Source: Candidatus Zixiibacteriota bacterium (GTDB lineage Bacteria; Zixibacteria; MSB-5A5; GN15; FEB-12). Taken from it: 13,298 bases of DNA. Of the stretch, positions 1 to 7,263 are shown in pieces; the stretch's first letter is position 1; the number at the start of each line of letters is the position of its first letter. Location: the NCBI GenBank assembly GCA_023700785.1, contig JAMPYH010000039.1, positions 1-13,298 of the forward strand, read 5' to 3'. A program made the translations under genes and the position numbers. The notes under the pieces are model-generated. The model was given only the letters and a program-made list of their open reading frames with translations, was not told the DNA's origin and did no database searches.

Positions 1-110
1 AATCTACTACAAAGTAGTACAGGATTAAGTAGTCGCCATAAATGGTAGGGCGCAGTAGTTGAAGGTTGATTCGCGGACTCCAGATTCGGCGACCCAACTG
101 ACTCTAGACC
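1..110. other. Left-edge non-coding stretch
   Basis: No reading frame here looks like a gene. A small perfect hairpin (6-bp stem tactac/gtagta, 3-nt loop) lies at 5-19 and is too short to interpret. The stretch lies beyond the terminator of the leftward E1 gene and probably belongs to the intergenic space before a gene outside the window. Confidence 0.4.
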
Positions 111-140
111 AACAAAAAGCCCCGCTTGCGCGGGGCTTTC
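111..140 (-). terminator. Intrinsic terminator of the E1 dehydrogenase gene
   Basis: A perfect 8-bp GC-rich stem (agccccgc at 118-125, gcggggct at 130-137) encloses a 4-nt loop. Read on the minus strand it is followed by a run of five T (complement of 114-118), the usual layout of a Rho-independent terminator. It lies about 25 nt past the stop codon of the leftward E1 gene. In the plus direction only three T follow, so it would act weakly if at all for rightward transcripts. Confidence 0.85.
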
Positions 141-165
141 GCTAATAACGTCAGAAGAATCGGAC

Positions 166-2460
166 TTAGTAGTTGTCGTGCAGTTCTTCGACTGCCGTGA
201 CAATCTTCTCAACCGTCGGCAAACAGGCGTTGTCACCATCCACACCGTACGCCACGCGGGCGTCGATCGCGGTCAGTAATTTCACCGGCGCTTCGAGCGA
301 GAAGAGCCCTTCACCCTGAGTGATGATCGATGCGATGGTCGCGGCGGCGCCGCCATAGAAGCGATCCTCGGTCACGATCAGTACCTTGCCGCAATCTTTG
401 GCGGTCCGGACGATCGCTTCCTCGTCCATTGGCTTGACTGTGCGGAGATCAACGATCCGGACATGGACCCCCTTCTCCCGCAGGATCTCTGCGGCCTTGC
501 GGCACATCTGGAATGTCGCGCCGTACGTGATAATGCCGACATCGGTGGCGTCTTCGTGGTAGGTCTTAGCGACACCAAAGGGGATCAACTCATCGATATC
601 CGGAAGTTTTGATTCCATCGGCACGCCTTCCCAATCGCGGCGATTGTATAGCGCCACAGATTCGCAGAAGAGAACCGGCGTGTCGGTCGCCCAGGCGGTC
701 TTGAGCAGACCGGCGGCGTCGTATGCGTTCGACGGTACCGCGATCAACAGGCCGGGGATATTCATCCAGGTGCCGAGGTTTCCTTCGGAATGCCAGTGCG
801 CGCCGGCTCCCTGTTTGTAACCACCGTACGTAGTGCGGATCACCATTGGCATCGAGAAAAGTCCGCCCGACCGCTGGTAGGTGGTCGCGATCTTATCTTT
901 CAGCATCTGGTAGGCCGGCGACATATAGTCAAGGAACTGTATCTCCGGCATCGGGCGGCGTCCCTGGTAGCAATGGCCGGCGGCGCGCCCAAGGATACCC
1001 ACTTCGTCGAGCGGCGAGTTAAAGCAACGAGCGTTACCGAACTCGCGCTGGAGATTCTTGGAGACGAGGAAGACGCCTCCCTTCCCTTTCAACTTGAGCT
1101 GTTTCTCTTTCTCCTCGATCATGTGACCGGAGAAGTCAGCGACATCCTCGCCGAACATCAGGACATCCTCGGTCATGGTGAAGATATCAAACAGCGTGTA
1201 ATTGATGGCGAACCGCATGGTCATCGGGCCGACATTTTCCGGGAGTTCCGCCGACGTGAAATAGCCCTTGTCGTGATACTCTTTGAATTTGGCGGCACGG
1301 TCATGCTTGGCGCCGTCGCGGTATTTCTTCCAGGTCGCTTTGGCGGCATCAAAGTCGTAATTGTGCACCAGGCTCTCGACAAACTCCTGGGTCTTCGGCA
1401 CAAAGGTCGAGACAGCCTTGGCGGATGTCTCGGTGATCTCGCGATCCAGTTCGTCCCAGATCGCGCCGATCTCTTTGGGCGAAATGATGCCATCTTCGAT
1501 CAGCGCATTGCATGATTTAAGGATGCAGTCATTGTAGGTATGCCAATCCTGCTCGACCGGATCCATGTAGAACGACTGGTCATCGGAGCCGGAGTGCGAA
1601 CCTTCGCGCGTGACGCGGATATTCATCAACACCGGACCCTTGGTGCGGGCATACTCGGCGGCTTCGGCGGCGCCGGCCAAGGCTGATTTGATATCGGTAC
1701 CATCCACATGCATGATCTTCAGGCCGAAACGCTGGAAACCTTCAAACGGCGTGGTCGGGTCCCCCTCCGGGAACTGTTCTTCGACCGAAACTGAGATCGC
1801 CCAGCCGCAATTGTAGATGCCGTAAATGATATGTGAATTATAGAACGCCGAATAAAAGACCGCGCGGCCGAACTCAGCTTCCGAGGTGGAACCTTCGCCG
1901 ATACAGCAAAGCGTGACCGCATCCGCCGGATAAGCGCCGCCCGGTATCGGGGCAAGCTGCGAGATCGGCGTTGGATTTTTGATGGCGTCGGCAAGGCCGG
2001 CGGCTTCAATGGCGTGTGAGCCGGTCGGGGATGCCTGCGGAAGAATCGCCATATCCGGATAGCCGGGGTGAGCCGGGATCTGCTGCCCTTTATTCCGGGC
2101 GCGCGAATCACCGATCGCCTCAAGCATCTTGTCCCAAAGCGTGGAGCCACGATGAATATCAAACGCCTTGTTGCGATAGTAGCCGAGGAATGGATCGTTG
2201 GCACGGAGATTGGAGGCGAAGGCGACATCCATCAGTTCCTTGCCGCCGCAACCGATAAAGAAGCGGTTATAGCCCTTACGCAGCAGGAGCTTCTCTTCGC
2301 GCTCCACGCGACGGGCCGTCAACATCGATCGGAGCATCTGCTTGAGCTCCGCCGGAGTTTTGCCGGAATAGGCCTCCAACGGCTCGTTGTCCCGATGTTT
2401 TTTGGCCGGTACCTTGCCGTCGTAATTTTTGATCTTGTCGATCAGCGTAAGAACTTCCAA
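166..2460 (-). CDS. Fused E1 alpha-beta 2-oxoacid dehydrogenase, branched-chain type
   Basis: The protein has 764 residues and joins both E1 subunits in one chain. E1 is the thiamine-diphosphate enzyme that decarboxylates 2-oxoacids and passes the acyl group to the lipoyl E2. The alpha half (about 30-390) has the ThDP/Mg motif as G188-E189-G190 and N217 in YNCGWAIS, then a loop HSGSDD around 289-294. Glu instead of Asp in the first motif and this loop match branched-chain E1 alpha (human BCKDHA GEG and HSTSDD) better than pyruvate dehydrogenase. The beta half (about 413-764) has FGEDVA, a PLDEVG stretch with the expected catalytic Glu486, and PEIQFLDY. The start is TTG at 2460, chosen because AAGGAGG lies 7 nt upstream. 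No E2 or E3 gene is adjacent. Family assignment is secure; substrate preference is inferred and could include pyruvate or other 2-oxoacids. Confidence 0.9.
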   Translation of the reverse strand: MEVLTLIDKIKNYDGKVPAKKHRDNEPLEAYSGKTPAELKQMLRSMLTARRVEREEKLLLRKGYNRFFIGCGGKELMDVAFASNLRANDPFLGYYRNKAFDIHRGSTLWDKMLEAIGDSRARNKGQQIPAHPGYPDMAILPQASPTGSHAIEAAGLADAIKNPTPISQLAPIPGGAYPADAVTLCCIGEGSTSEAEFGRAVFYSAFYNSHIIYGIYNCGWAISVSVEEQFPEGDPTTPFEGFQRFGLKIMHVDGTDIKSALAGAAEAAEYARTKGPVLMNIRVTREGSHSGSDDQSFYMDPVEQDWHTYNDCILKSCNALIEDGIISPKEIGAIWDELDREITETSAKAVSTFVPKTQEFVESLVHNYDFDAAKATWKKYRDGAKHDRAAKFKEYHDKGYFTSAELPENVGPMTMRFAINYTLFDIFTMTEDVLMFGEDVADFSGHMIEEKEKQLKLKGKGGVFLVSKNLQREFGNARCFNSPLDEVGILGRAAGHCYQGRRPMPEIQFLDYMSPAYQMLKDKIATTYQRSGGLFSMPMVIRTTYGGYKQGAGAHWHSEGNLGTWMNIPGLLIAVPSNAYDAAGLLKTAWATDTPVLFCESVALYNRRDWEGVPMESKLPDIDELIPFGVAKTYHEDATDVGIITYGATFQMCRKAAEILREKGVHVRIVDLRTVKPMDEEAIVRTAKDCGKVLIVTEDRFYGGAAATIASIITQGEGLFSLEAPVKLLTAIDARVAYGVDGDNACLPTVEKIVTAVEELHDNY

Positions 2461-2467
2461 CTCGAAA

Positions 2468-2474
2468 CCTCCTT
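2468..2474 (-). promoter_or_regulatory. Ribosome binding site fixing a TTG start
   Basis: Minus-strand AAGGAGG is followed after 7 nt by the TTG start of the fused E1 gene. The near-perfect Shine-Dalgarno sequence and spacing decide the start despite the rare codon. Confidence 0.85.
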
Positions 2475-2569
2475 AAAGGTCAGTATGTACTGCGCACAGG
2501 CTGAATAATGGGATTGGTAGACCTTTGTAGTAGAAATTCACGGCAACCCGTCCCAAAAACTCATCCAAG

Positions 2570-2596
2570 AGTATAGTATTCCATTTCAAAAGGCAA
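2570..2596 (-). promoter_or_regulatory. Possible sigma70-type promoter for the E1 gene
   Basis: On the minus strand TATACT (complement of 2570-2575) matches five of six -10 positions. A TTGCCT hexamer sits 15 nt upstream of it, a short spacer. Transcription would start near 2563 and give a leader of about 100 nt. This rests on a single hexamer pair and is weak. Confidence 0.3.
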
Positions 2597-2759
2597 ACCC
2601 ATTTTTGGCCGCTAAGTTCCTGTTTTTTGGGATAGTTAGCGAAAAAGTTGAAAGTCCACAAGCCGCTGTTTGGCTCTCTTTTTTCGCTTTCCCCGTCGTC
2701 CCTCTCCCCCTAGATTCCCGCTTAAGAGACAACCAGTTAGCCGAAAGGACCGGGTTTCG

Positions 2760-4772
2760 ATGAAACGAGCCGCCGCTTCGCACCGTCGAGCTATCACCGC
2801 TGATGACCTCTTCACACTCAAGATCGTAACCTCAGTCTCGCTCTCCTCTGACGAGCGGAAGATCGGCTATACGGTCGAACAGATCGACTACGAGAACAAC
2901 AAGTACTATACCAATATCTATATGCGGGATATTGTCGGCGGAAAGACGACACAGTTTACCCACGGTCAGCACGGAGACGGAAGACCGATCTGGTCCCCCG
3001 ATGGCGCGCAGATCGCGTTTGTCTCGACCCGGGAGAAGAAGTCCGGCATCTACGTGATGCCGTCAGCCGGCGGCGCGGAGAAAAAGATCTTTGAAGCTGA
3101 AGCACTTATCGGCGAGCCTACCTGGCACCCTGACGGGAAACACCTGGTGATGGCGCTTCGCTATCGAGACTCACATTTCATCAAGGATGAAAAGAAAAAG
3201 CAGGAGCCGCCGGTTTACCGGCACATCACGCGGCTCCTCTATCGGCTCGACGGGCTTGGATTCCTTCCGCAGGATCCCTGGCAGATCTACGTCTTAGATA
3301 TCGAGACGGGCCTCACCAGAAAGCTCACATCCGGGAAACGAGACAACTACTCCCCCGCGCTCTCGCCCGACGGCAAACTGGTGGCGTATGTGTCGAATCG
3401 AGCGAAAGATCCTGATCTGGACAGCCTGCGCGACGACCTGTTCGTGATCCCTTTCTCAGGCGGCAAAGAGAAATTGATCCCAACGCCTGCCGGTCCGATC
3501 GCGGGGCCGGTCTTCTCCCCCAACGGCAGGACGATCGCGTATATCGGACATGCGAACCCCGACGATGCCTGGGGAGTGACCAATTTTCATGTCTGGACTG
3601 TCGGCGTAATTGGAGCGCCCAAGGCGCGTGATCTGACGCCAAAATTTGACCGGATGGCTGTTGATCAGTCGATCACTGATCTCGAGGATGTTCATGACAA
3701 GGCGATGCTGAACTGGTCGGCCGACGGCAAGCGGCTGTTCTTCCTTTCTTCAGATACCGGAACGACCAATCTGTATTATGTCCCGGCATCGGGTGGAAAA
3801 CCAACCAGGATCTTCAAAGGAAAGTGTCATATCAAGGGATTCTCGGTTAACGGGAAAACACAAACGGCCGCGATAGTTCATGCCGACCTCAACAACCCCG
3901 GCGAGATCATGACCTGCCCGACACAATACGGCGGCGAAAAAAGAGCCAAAACGCTTACGGATCTAAACCCACAGCTGCGGACCACGATCAAACTCGGGCG
4001 GACCCGAGATCTGATGTTCCAGTCATTCGACGGAACAGAAGTGCAGGGTTTTCTGTTGACACCGCCATTCTTCAAACCGGGGAGAAAGTATCCCGCCATT
4101 CTCGAGATCCATGGCGGTCCGCGCACACAATATGCGTTCTCGTTTTTCCACGAAATGCAGTTGCTGGCCGCTCAGGGGTATGTCGTTTTTTACACTAATC
4201 CGCGCGGCGGTTCGGGTCGCGGCGAGACCTGGGCGGACGCCATTGCCGGCGGCTGGGGGGATCTTGATTACAAAGATTGCATGGCCGCGGCAGACTACAT
4301 GGAGTCGTTGAAGTTTGTCGATGCCAAACGGATCGGCGTCACCGGCGGATCGTACGGTGGCTGGATGACCAACTGGATCATCGGGCATACCCATCGCTTC
4401 AAGGCGGCGGTAACACAACGGTCAGTAACCGACCTGATCTCCTTTACCGGGTCGTCGGATATCGGCTACGCCGGCAGTCGTGAGTTTGACGGCTTCCCCT
4501 GGACCAACAAGGCGAATTATGAGAAATGCTCGCCGATCTATTACATGGAGAAGGTCAAAACGCCGGTACTGATCATCCATAACGAGCGGGATCTGCGCTG
4601 TCATATTGAGCAGGCGGAGCAGATGTTCGTGAAGCTCAAGGTGTTGGGCAAAACAGTCGAGTTTGTCAGATTCCCGGACGAACCGCACGGACTTTCCCGA
4701 CACGGCCGACCGGACAGGCGTAAAGCGCGGCTTGAGTGGATCCTCAAGTGGTTTAGTCGGTACCTCAAATAA
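2760..4772 (+). CDS. S9 family peptidase (dipeptidyl/acylaminoacyl-peptidase type)
   Basis: The protein has 670 residues from the ATG at 2760, with AAAGGA 10 nt upstream. The N-terminal half (about 15-400) is a beta-propeller with TolB/PD40-like repeats, recognisable by WSPDG, WHPDG, LSPDG, FSPNG and WSADG. The C-terminal half is an alpha/beta hydrolase: HGGP at 451-454 (oxyanion region), GGSYGG with nucleophile Ser531, Asp611 in ERDLR, and His643 in EPHG. This is a complete Ser-Asp-His triad in the order expected for prolyl-oligopeptidase family S9, close to the S9C group. No signal peptide or membrane segment is visible, so it should work in the cytosol on short peptides released by other proteases. 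The gene is divergent from the E1 gene and ends at a strong terminator, so it is probably monocistronic. Exact specificity (dipeptidyl, acyl-amino acid, oligopeptide) cannot be read from sequence. Confidence 0.92.
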   Translation: MKRAAASHRRAITADDLFTLKIVTSVSLSSDERKIGYTVEQIDYENNKYYTNIYMRDIVGGKTTQFTHGQHGDGRPIWSPDGAQIAFVSTREKKSGIYVMPSAGGAEKKIFEAEALIGEPTWHPDGKHLVMALRYRDSHFIKDEKKKQEPPVYRHITRLLYRLDGLGFLPQDPWQIYVLDIETGLTRKLTSGKRDNYSPALSPDGKLVAYVSNRAKDPDLDSLRDDLFVIPFSGGKEKLIPTPAGPIAGPVFSPNGRTIAYIGHANPDDAWGVTNFHVWTVGVIGAPKARDLTPKFDRMAVDQSITDLEDVHDKAMLNWSADGKRLFFLSSDTGTTNLYYVPASGGKPTRIFKGKCHIKGFSVNGKTQTAAIVHADLNNPGEIMTCPTQYGGEKRAKTLTDLNPQLRTTIKLGRTRDLMFQSFDGTEVQGFLLTPPFFKPGRKYPAILEIHGGPRTQYAFSFFHEMQLLAAQGYVVFYTNPRGGSGRGETWADAIAGGWGDLDYKDCMAAADYMESLKFVDAKRIGVTGGSYGGWMTNWIIGHTHRFKAAVTQRSVTDLISFTGSSDIGYAGSREFDGFPWTNKANYEKCSPIYYMEKVKTPVLIIHNERDLRCHIEQAEQMFVKLKVLGKTVEFVRFPDEPHGLSRHGRPDRRKARLEWILKWFSRYLK

Positions 4773-4786
4773 CCTGGCGACAAGAG

Positions 4787-4812
4787 ACCGGAGTACTCCT
4801 CCGGTTTTTTTT
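4787..4812 (+). terminator. Intrinsic terminator of the S9 peptidase gene
   Basis: A 7-bp stem (accggag 4787-4793, ctccggt 4799-4805) with a 5-nt loop is followed by an unbroken T run at 4805-4812. It begins 15 nt after the peptidase stop and separates the peptidase from the lipoprotein gene. Confidence 0.92.
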
Positions 4813-4813
4813 G

Positions 4814-4844
4814 TTCGCATTTCGTGGAGATAGCCGTATATATT
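4814..4844 (+). promoter_or_regulatory. Possible promoter of the repeat lipoprotein gene
   Basis: TTCGCA (4814-4819) and TATATA (4837-4842, 17-nt spacer; TATATT is shifted by 2) form a modest -35/-10 pair between the terminator and the lipoprotein start. The resulting transcript would begin near 4850, downstream of an upstream in-frame GTG at 4824, so it agrees with the ATG at 4893. The evidence is weak hexamer similarity only. Confidence 0.3.
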
Positions 4845-4892
4845 TCAGGGGCGGGGGATCCATTCAGTTTGGCTGTGGGCGTTGGGAGCGAT

Positions 4893-6650
4893 ATGCGACA
4901 CTCATCTCGAAAAGGCATCGTCCAGTCTCTGGGGTTGCTTGTGATCGCACTCCTGCTTACCGGGTGCGAAGGAGACTCGGTCCTCAAGCCGGTTACGCCG
5001 CGTGTTTACACCTGGGATGAACAGCACAACGGAGCTCCGTTCCAGGATGTCTGGGCGTCGTCGAACGGCACCGTATTCGCCGTCGAATGGTCGGGCGATA
5101 TTTACCGATCCACTGGAATTACCTGGGAACGAACCGGCTACTACGGTCCGCAGAGTATCAACGCGATCTTCGGATTCGCCGACGACACCGTCTTTGCGGT
5201 TGGAGAACTTGGCGCGATTTATCGTTTTGATGGTTCGTCCTGGACCAAAATGGCCTCGCCGGTGAACAATAGATTGCTGGACATCTGGGGTACAAGCGGG
5301 AGCAATGTTTACGCCGTGGGGGACGGGGTTGTTCTGCGCTACGATGGCGTGTCGTGGGAAACAGACACCACCAACCTTGGCGAATTACTGAACTCGATCT
5401 GGGGAAGCGGACCTTCCAATATCTACGCGGCGGGCACAAACGGCTCGCTCTTTCACTGGAATGGGCTCATCTGGATAAGATCGAATCTACAGACCACGCG
5501 TTCAGTCGGCCCGATCTGGGGGAGTTCCGCGTCGGATATCTGGGTTATCGGAGCGGTGGACACTCTGTATCATTTTGACGGCATCGGATGGTCCACGGAA
5601 ACCACAGGTACGGGCCTGAGCAACGCTGACCTTCACGGCCTGGCGCAGGATGATGTTTATCTTGTCGGGTCAAACGGGATGATCCTTCACTACGACGGTA
5701 ACCAATGGAACGATGAATCGGTGGAGCCGGCGGACTTCTATACCTGTGTGCGGATGGTCGGCGCTAACGATGTTGTAGTCGGCGGCTCCAATCATACCCT
5801 GCGGAGATATACCGGCGTCAGTTGGGCTCCGCAACTGCCTATCGGCCTCAACGAGAGCATCTATGGCGGGATCGCGTTTTCAGCCTCCGACGCGGTAGCG
5901 GTCGGACGGCGCGAAACGGTTCTGATGTGGAACGGAACCGCGTGGAACGAGATCCGCCACGGTGTCCATGAGACAGCCGATCTCTTCGCTGCCTGGGGGA
6001 CATCGTCGAACAATCTGTACATCGTTGGAGAATACAAAACGCTGCTTCATTTTGATGGCGGCGACTTCACGACGATCTTCGCCGAAGGATTCACGGCGCC
6101 GATCCTGCATGATGTCTGGGGATCCTCAGCCACCGATGTTTTTGTGGTCGGAGACGGCGGACGAATCTACCACTTTGACGGTCTTAGCTGGGACTCAATG
6201 CAAAGCAACTCCACCGCCGATCTGTTTGCGGTTTGGGGAACCGCGGCTAACAATGTGTACGCTATCAGCGACAGCACTATCCTCCACTACAACGGCGTCG
6301 CCTGGGAGCCCGACACAATACTGCACGCCATGCAACTCAGAGACATTCATGGCAGTGCCGGCGACAATATTTATGTGCTCGGGTTATGGAATTCGCGGGC
6401 TCGCTATAACGGTTCGAGTTGGGTGATGCAGTCGAGCGGTACGGGGCCAAACGCGTACGGGATCTGGACTACCGGAATTAATACATACGCGTTGGCATTG
6501 GAATCCGGGGACGGCGGGTATATTGACGGCAGCGGAACGTCAACGAACAAGACCAATTCTTATCGGGATTTTCGTGCCGTTTTTGGCTCTCCGGACGGCC
6601 ATCTCTGGATGGGTGGCGCGCTGGGAACGATCCTGCATCTCGAATTGTAG
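4893..6650 (+). CDS. Lipoprotein of about 14 WG-type propeller repeats
   Basis: The protein has 585 residues from the ATG at 4893, preceded by GGGAG 4 nt upstream. An in-frame GTG at 4824 would bury the signal peptide under 23 extra residues, so it was rejected. The N-terminus is a type II signal: basic residues, a Leu-rich core and lipobox LTGC with Cys25. No Asp follows the Cys at +2 (it is Glu26), so inner-membrane retention is not indicated. The rest is about 14 imperfect repeats of about 39 residues, with consensus IWGSSxxNVYAVGxxGxIxHYDGxxW. Such repeats occur in many large bacterial secreted proteins and are expected to form beta-propellers. There is no catalytic motif; a binding or scaffold role on the envelope is likely but unknown. 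The gene faces the STAS-like gene tail to tail, 6 nt apart, with no terminator between. Confidence 0.85.
   Translation: MRHSSRKGIVQSLGLLVIALLLTGCEGDSVLKPVTPRVYTWDEQHNGAPFQDVWASSNGTVFAVEWSGDIYRSTGITWERTGYYGPQSINAIFGFADDTVFAVGELGAIYRFDGSSWTKMASPVNNRLLDIWGTSGSNVYAVGDGVVLRYDGVSWETDTTNLGELLNSIWGSGPSNIYAAGTNGSLFHWNGLIWIRSNLQTTRSVGPIWGSSASDIWVIGAVDTLYHFDGIGWSTETTGTGLSNADLHGLAQDDVYLVGSNGMILHYDGNQWNDESVEPADFYTCVRMVGANDVVVGGSNHTLRRYTGVSWAPQLPIGLNESIYGGIAFSASDAVAVGRRETVLMWNGTAWNEIRHGVHETADLFAAWGTSSNNLYIVGEYKTLLHFDGGDFTTIFAEGFTAPILHDVWGSSATDVFVVGDGGRIYHFDGLSWDSMQSNSTADLFAVWGTAANNVYAISDSTILHYNGVAWEPDTILHAMQLRDIHGSAGDNIYVLGLWNSRARYNGSSWVMQSSGTGPNAYGIWTTGINTYALALESGDGGYIDGSGTSTNKTNSYRDFRAVFGSPDGHLWMGGALGTILHLEL
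5040..6647 (+). repeat. About fourteen ~39-residue protein repeats
   Basis: The repeats start near residue 50 (FQDVW) and continue to the C-terminus. Well-preserved units include DIWGTSGSNVYAVG, SIWGSGPSNIYAAG, DVWGSSATDVFVVG and AVWGTAANNVYAIS, each followed by a Y/F-D/N-G-x-x-W element. Units 6 to 8 and 12 to 13 are degenerate. The last unit stops at GTILHLEL, before its own YDGxxW strand. The residues before unit 1 (VYTWDEQ, 38-44) look like the missing outer strand. The repeats are diverged at DNA level, so this is an old protein-level expansion rather than a recent tandem duplication. Confidence 0.8.
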
Positions 6651-6656
6651 TGAAGC

Positions 6657-7085
6657 TTACTGCTGATTGACTTTGGTTTGCTTATTGATCCAGTTGCTCT
6701 TGAGAAAGAGCATCGCTTCTTCGTTCGTGCGGAACGTCTGGGAGACCTCTTTGGTCCCTCCCGCGGTGAACATCTCGTGAAGCTGCCTAAACGTGCTTGG
6801 ATTATTGAGGACGTACAGGGCGTACGCGAGGTTTCGCTTGCGGCACCAATCCATGTGTTTGCCTATCACCTCGATCACGCCGGGATATGACGTTCGCCAG
6901 TTGGTCAGGTCGATCAATTTCGCCCAGGGGCGGTCGAGGATCGGCGCGACTTCTTCCTTGAAATCCTCGTGGTAGCTCTCGGCGGTGGCAGGCTTCCAGA
7001 TACCATGTATCTTGACATAGATCACCGCGTTTTTGCGGTCAACATCAAATGAGTATTCAAGGCTCCAGCCGGCCACGACAGGCAT
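6657..7085 (-). CDS. Small STAS/SpoIIAA-like protein
   Basis: The protein has up to 142 residues and no signal peptide or membrane segment. The opening strand pattern (WSLEYSFD, then VIYVKIHGIW at about 21-30), a helix with ESYHEDF, and then AKLIDLTNW around 54-62 fit the SpoIIAA-like/STAS-SEC14 type fold. That fold is found in small bacterial proteins of mostly unknown role, some in anti-anti-sigma style regulation. A classic phosphorylatable Ser motif is not obvious. The start is uncertain: the ATG at 7085 is only 1 nt from GGAGG, whereas a GTG three codons later (7076) is 10 nt from it, so the true protein may have 139 residues. It lies downstream of btuB on the same strand with a 178-nt gap, so it is probably transcribed separately or as a weak read-through partner. 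No specific function is claimed. Confidence 0.65.
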   Translation of the reverse strand: MPVVAGWSLEYSFDVDRKNAVIYVKIHGIWKPATAESYHEDFKEEVAPILDRPWAKLIDLTNWRTSYPGVIEVIGKHMDWCRKRNLAYALYVLNNPSTFRQLHEMFTAGGTKEVSQTFRTNEEAMLFLKSNWINKQTKVNQQ

Positions 7086-7263
7086 TCCTCCGAGGATTTA
7101 CGATCTCATTGTTACGAAAGCGCTCACACCGCGAGTCGCGACTGCGAAGTATCCCTTTCGCGCGACAGCTGGGCGAACTTCTCGGTCCGCTCAACTGTCT
7201 GTAGGTAGTATAATTACAACTTACAAATCTAAGTTGTCCAGTAATATTTCTCCGGCGTGTGCC
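7086..7263. other. Intergenic gap between btuB and the STAS-like gene
   Basis: A 7-bp inverted repeat (acaactt 7216-7222, aagttgt 7231-7237; 8-nt loop) lies 26 nt past the btuB stop. It lacks a T run on the minus strand, so it is at best a weak terminator. A TATACT hexamer on the minus strand (complement of 7207-7212) could be a -10 for the STAS-like gene, but no fitting -35 is seen. No small gene is supported here. Confidence 0.35.

Larger units (their letters stand above)
2461..2759. other. Divergent intergenic region between E1 and S9 peptidase
   Basis: These 299 nt separate two divergently transcribed genes and must hold both promoters. It is visibly more AT-rich than the flanking genes up to about 2660, then becomes a pyrimidine-rich tract (about 2670-2712). 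I find no RNA gene or small ORF with good support. For the leftward gene there is a possible -10 (see the separate entry). For the rightward gene I see no convincing -35/-10 pair. A TTG-started in-frame extension of the peptidase from 2670 lacks a good ribosome binding site and adds a Pro/Arg-rich stretch unlike the family. Confidence 0.5.

Noticed and set aside
790..1515. Long plus-strand open frame (241 codons) antisense to the E1 gene.
   Set aside because: It is a shadow of the GC-rich E1 coding frame; the translation has no recognisable domain and no ribosome binding site context.
3..2535. The 12-mer tctactacaaag at 3-14 recurs inverted at 2524-2535, flanking the E1 gene.
   Set aside because: Several shared 12-mers are expected by chance in 13 kb on two strands; there is no target duplication, longer homology or mobile gene.
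2670..2759. In-frame TTG extension of the S9 peptidase adding 30 residues.
   Set aside because: No ribosome binding site; the added stretch is Pro/Arg-rich and not a signal peptide; the ATG at 2760 has AAAGGA at good distance.
4824..4892. GTG-started extension of the lipoprotein.
   Set aside because: It would place 23 residues before a well-formed lipoprotein signal peptide, and the likely transcript start lies downstream of it.
5040..6647. DNA-level tandem repeat or CRISPR-like array inside the lipoprotein gene.
   Set aside because: The periodicity (about 117 nt) exists in protein sequence, but the DNA units are strongly diverged and continuous with the reading frame.
7134..7143. Perfect 10-bp palindrome agtcgcgact upstream of the STAS-like gene, a possible operator.
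   Set aside because: About a dozen such palindromes are expected by chance in this window, and no second copy or regulator gene is nearby.
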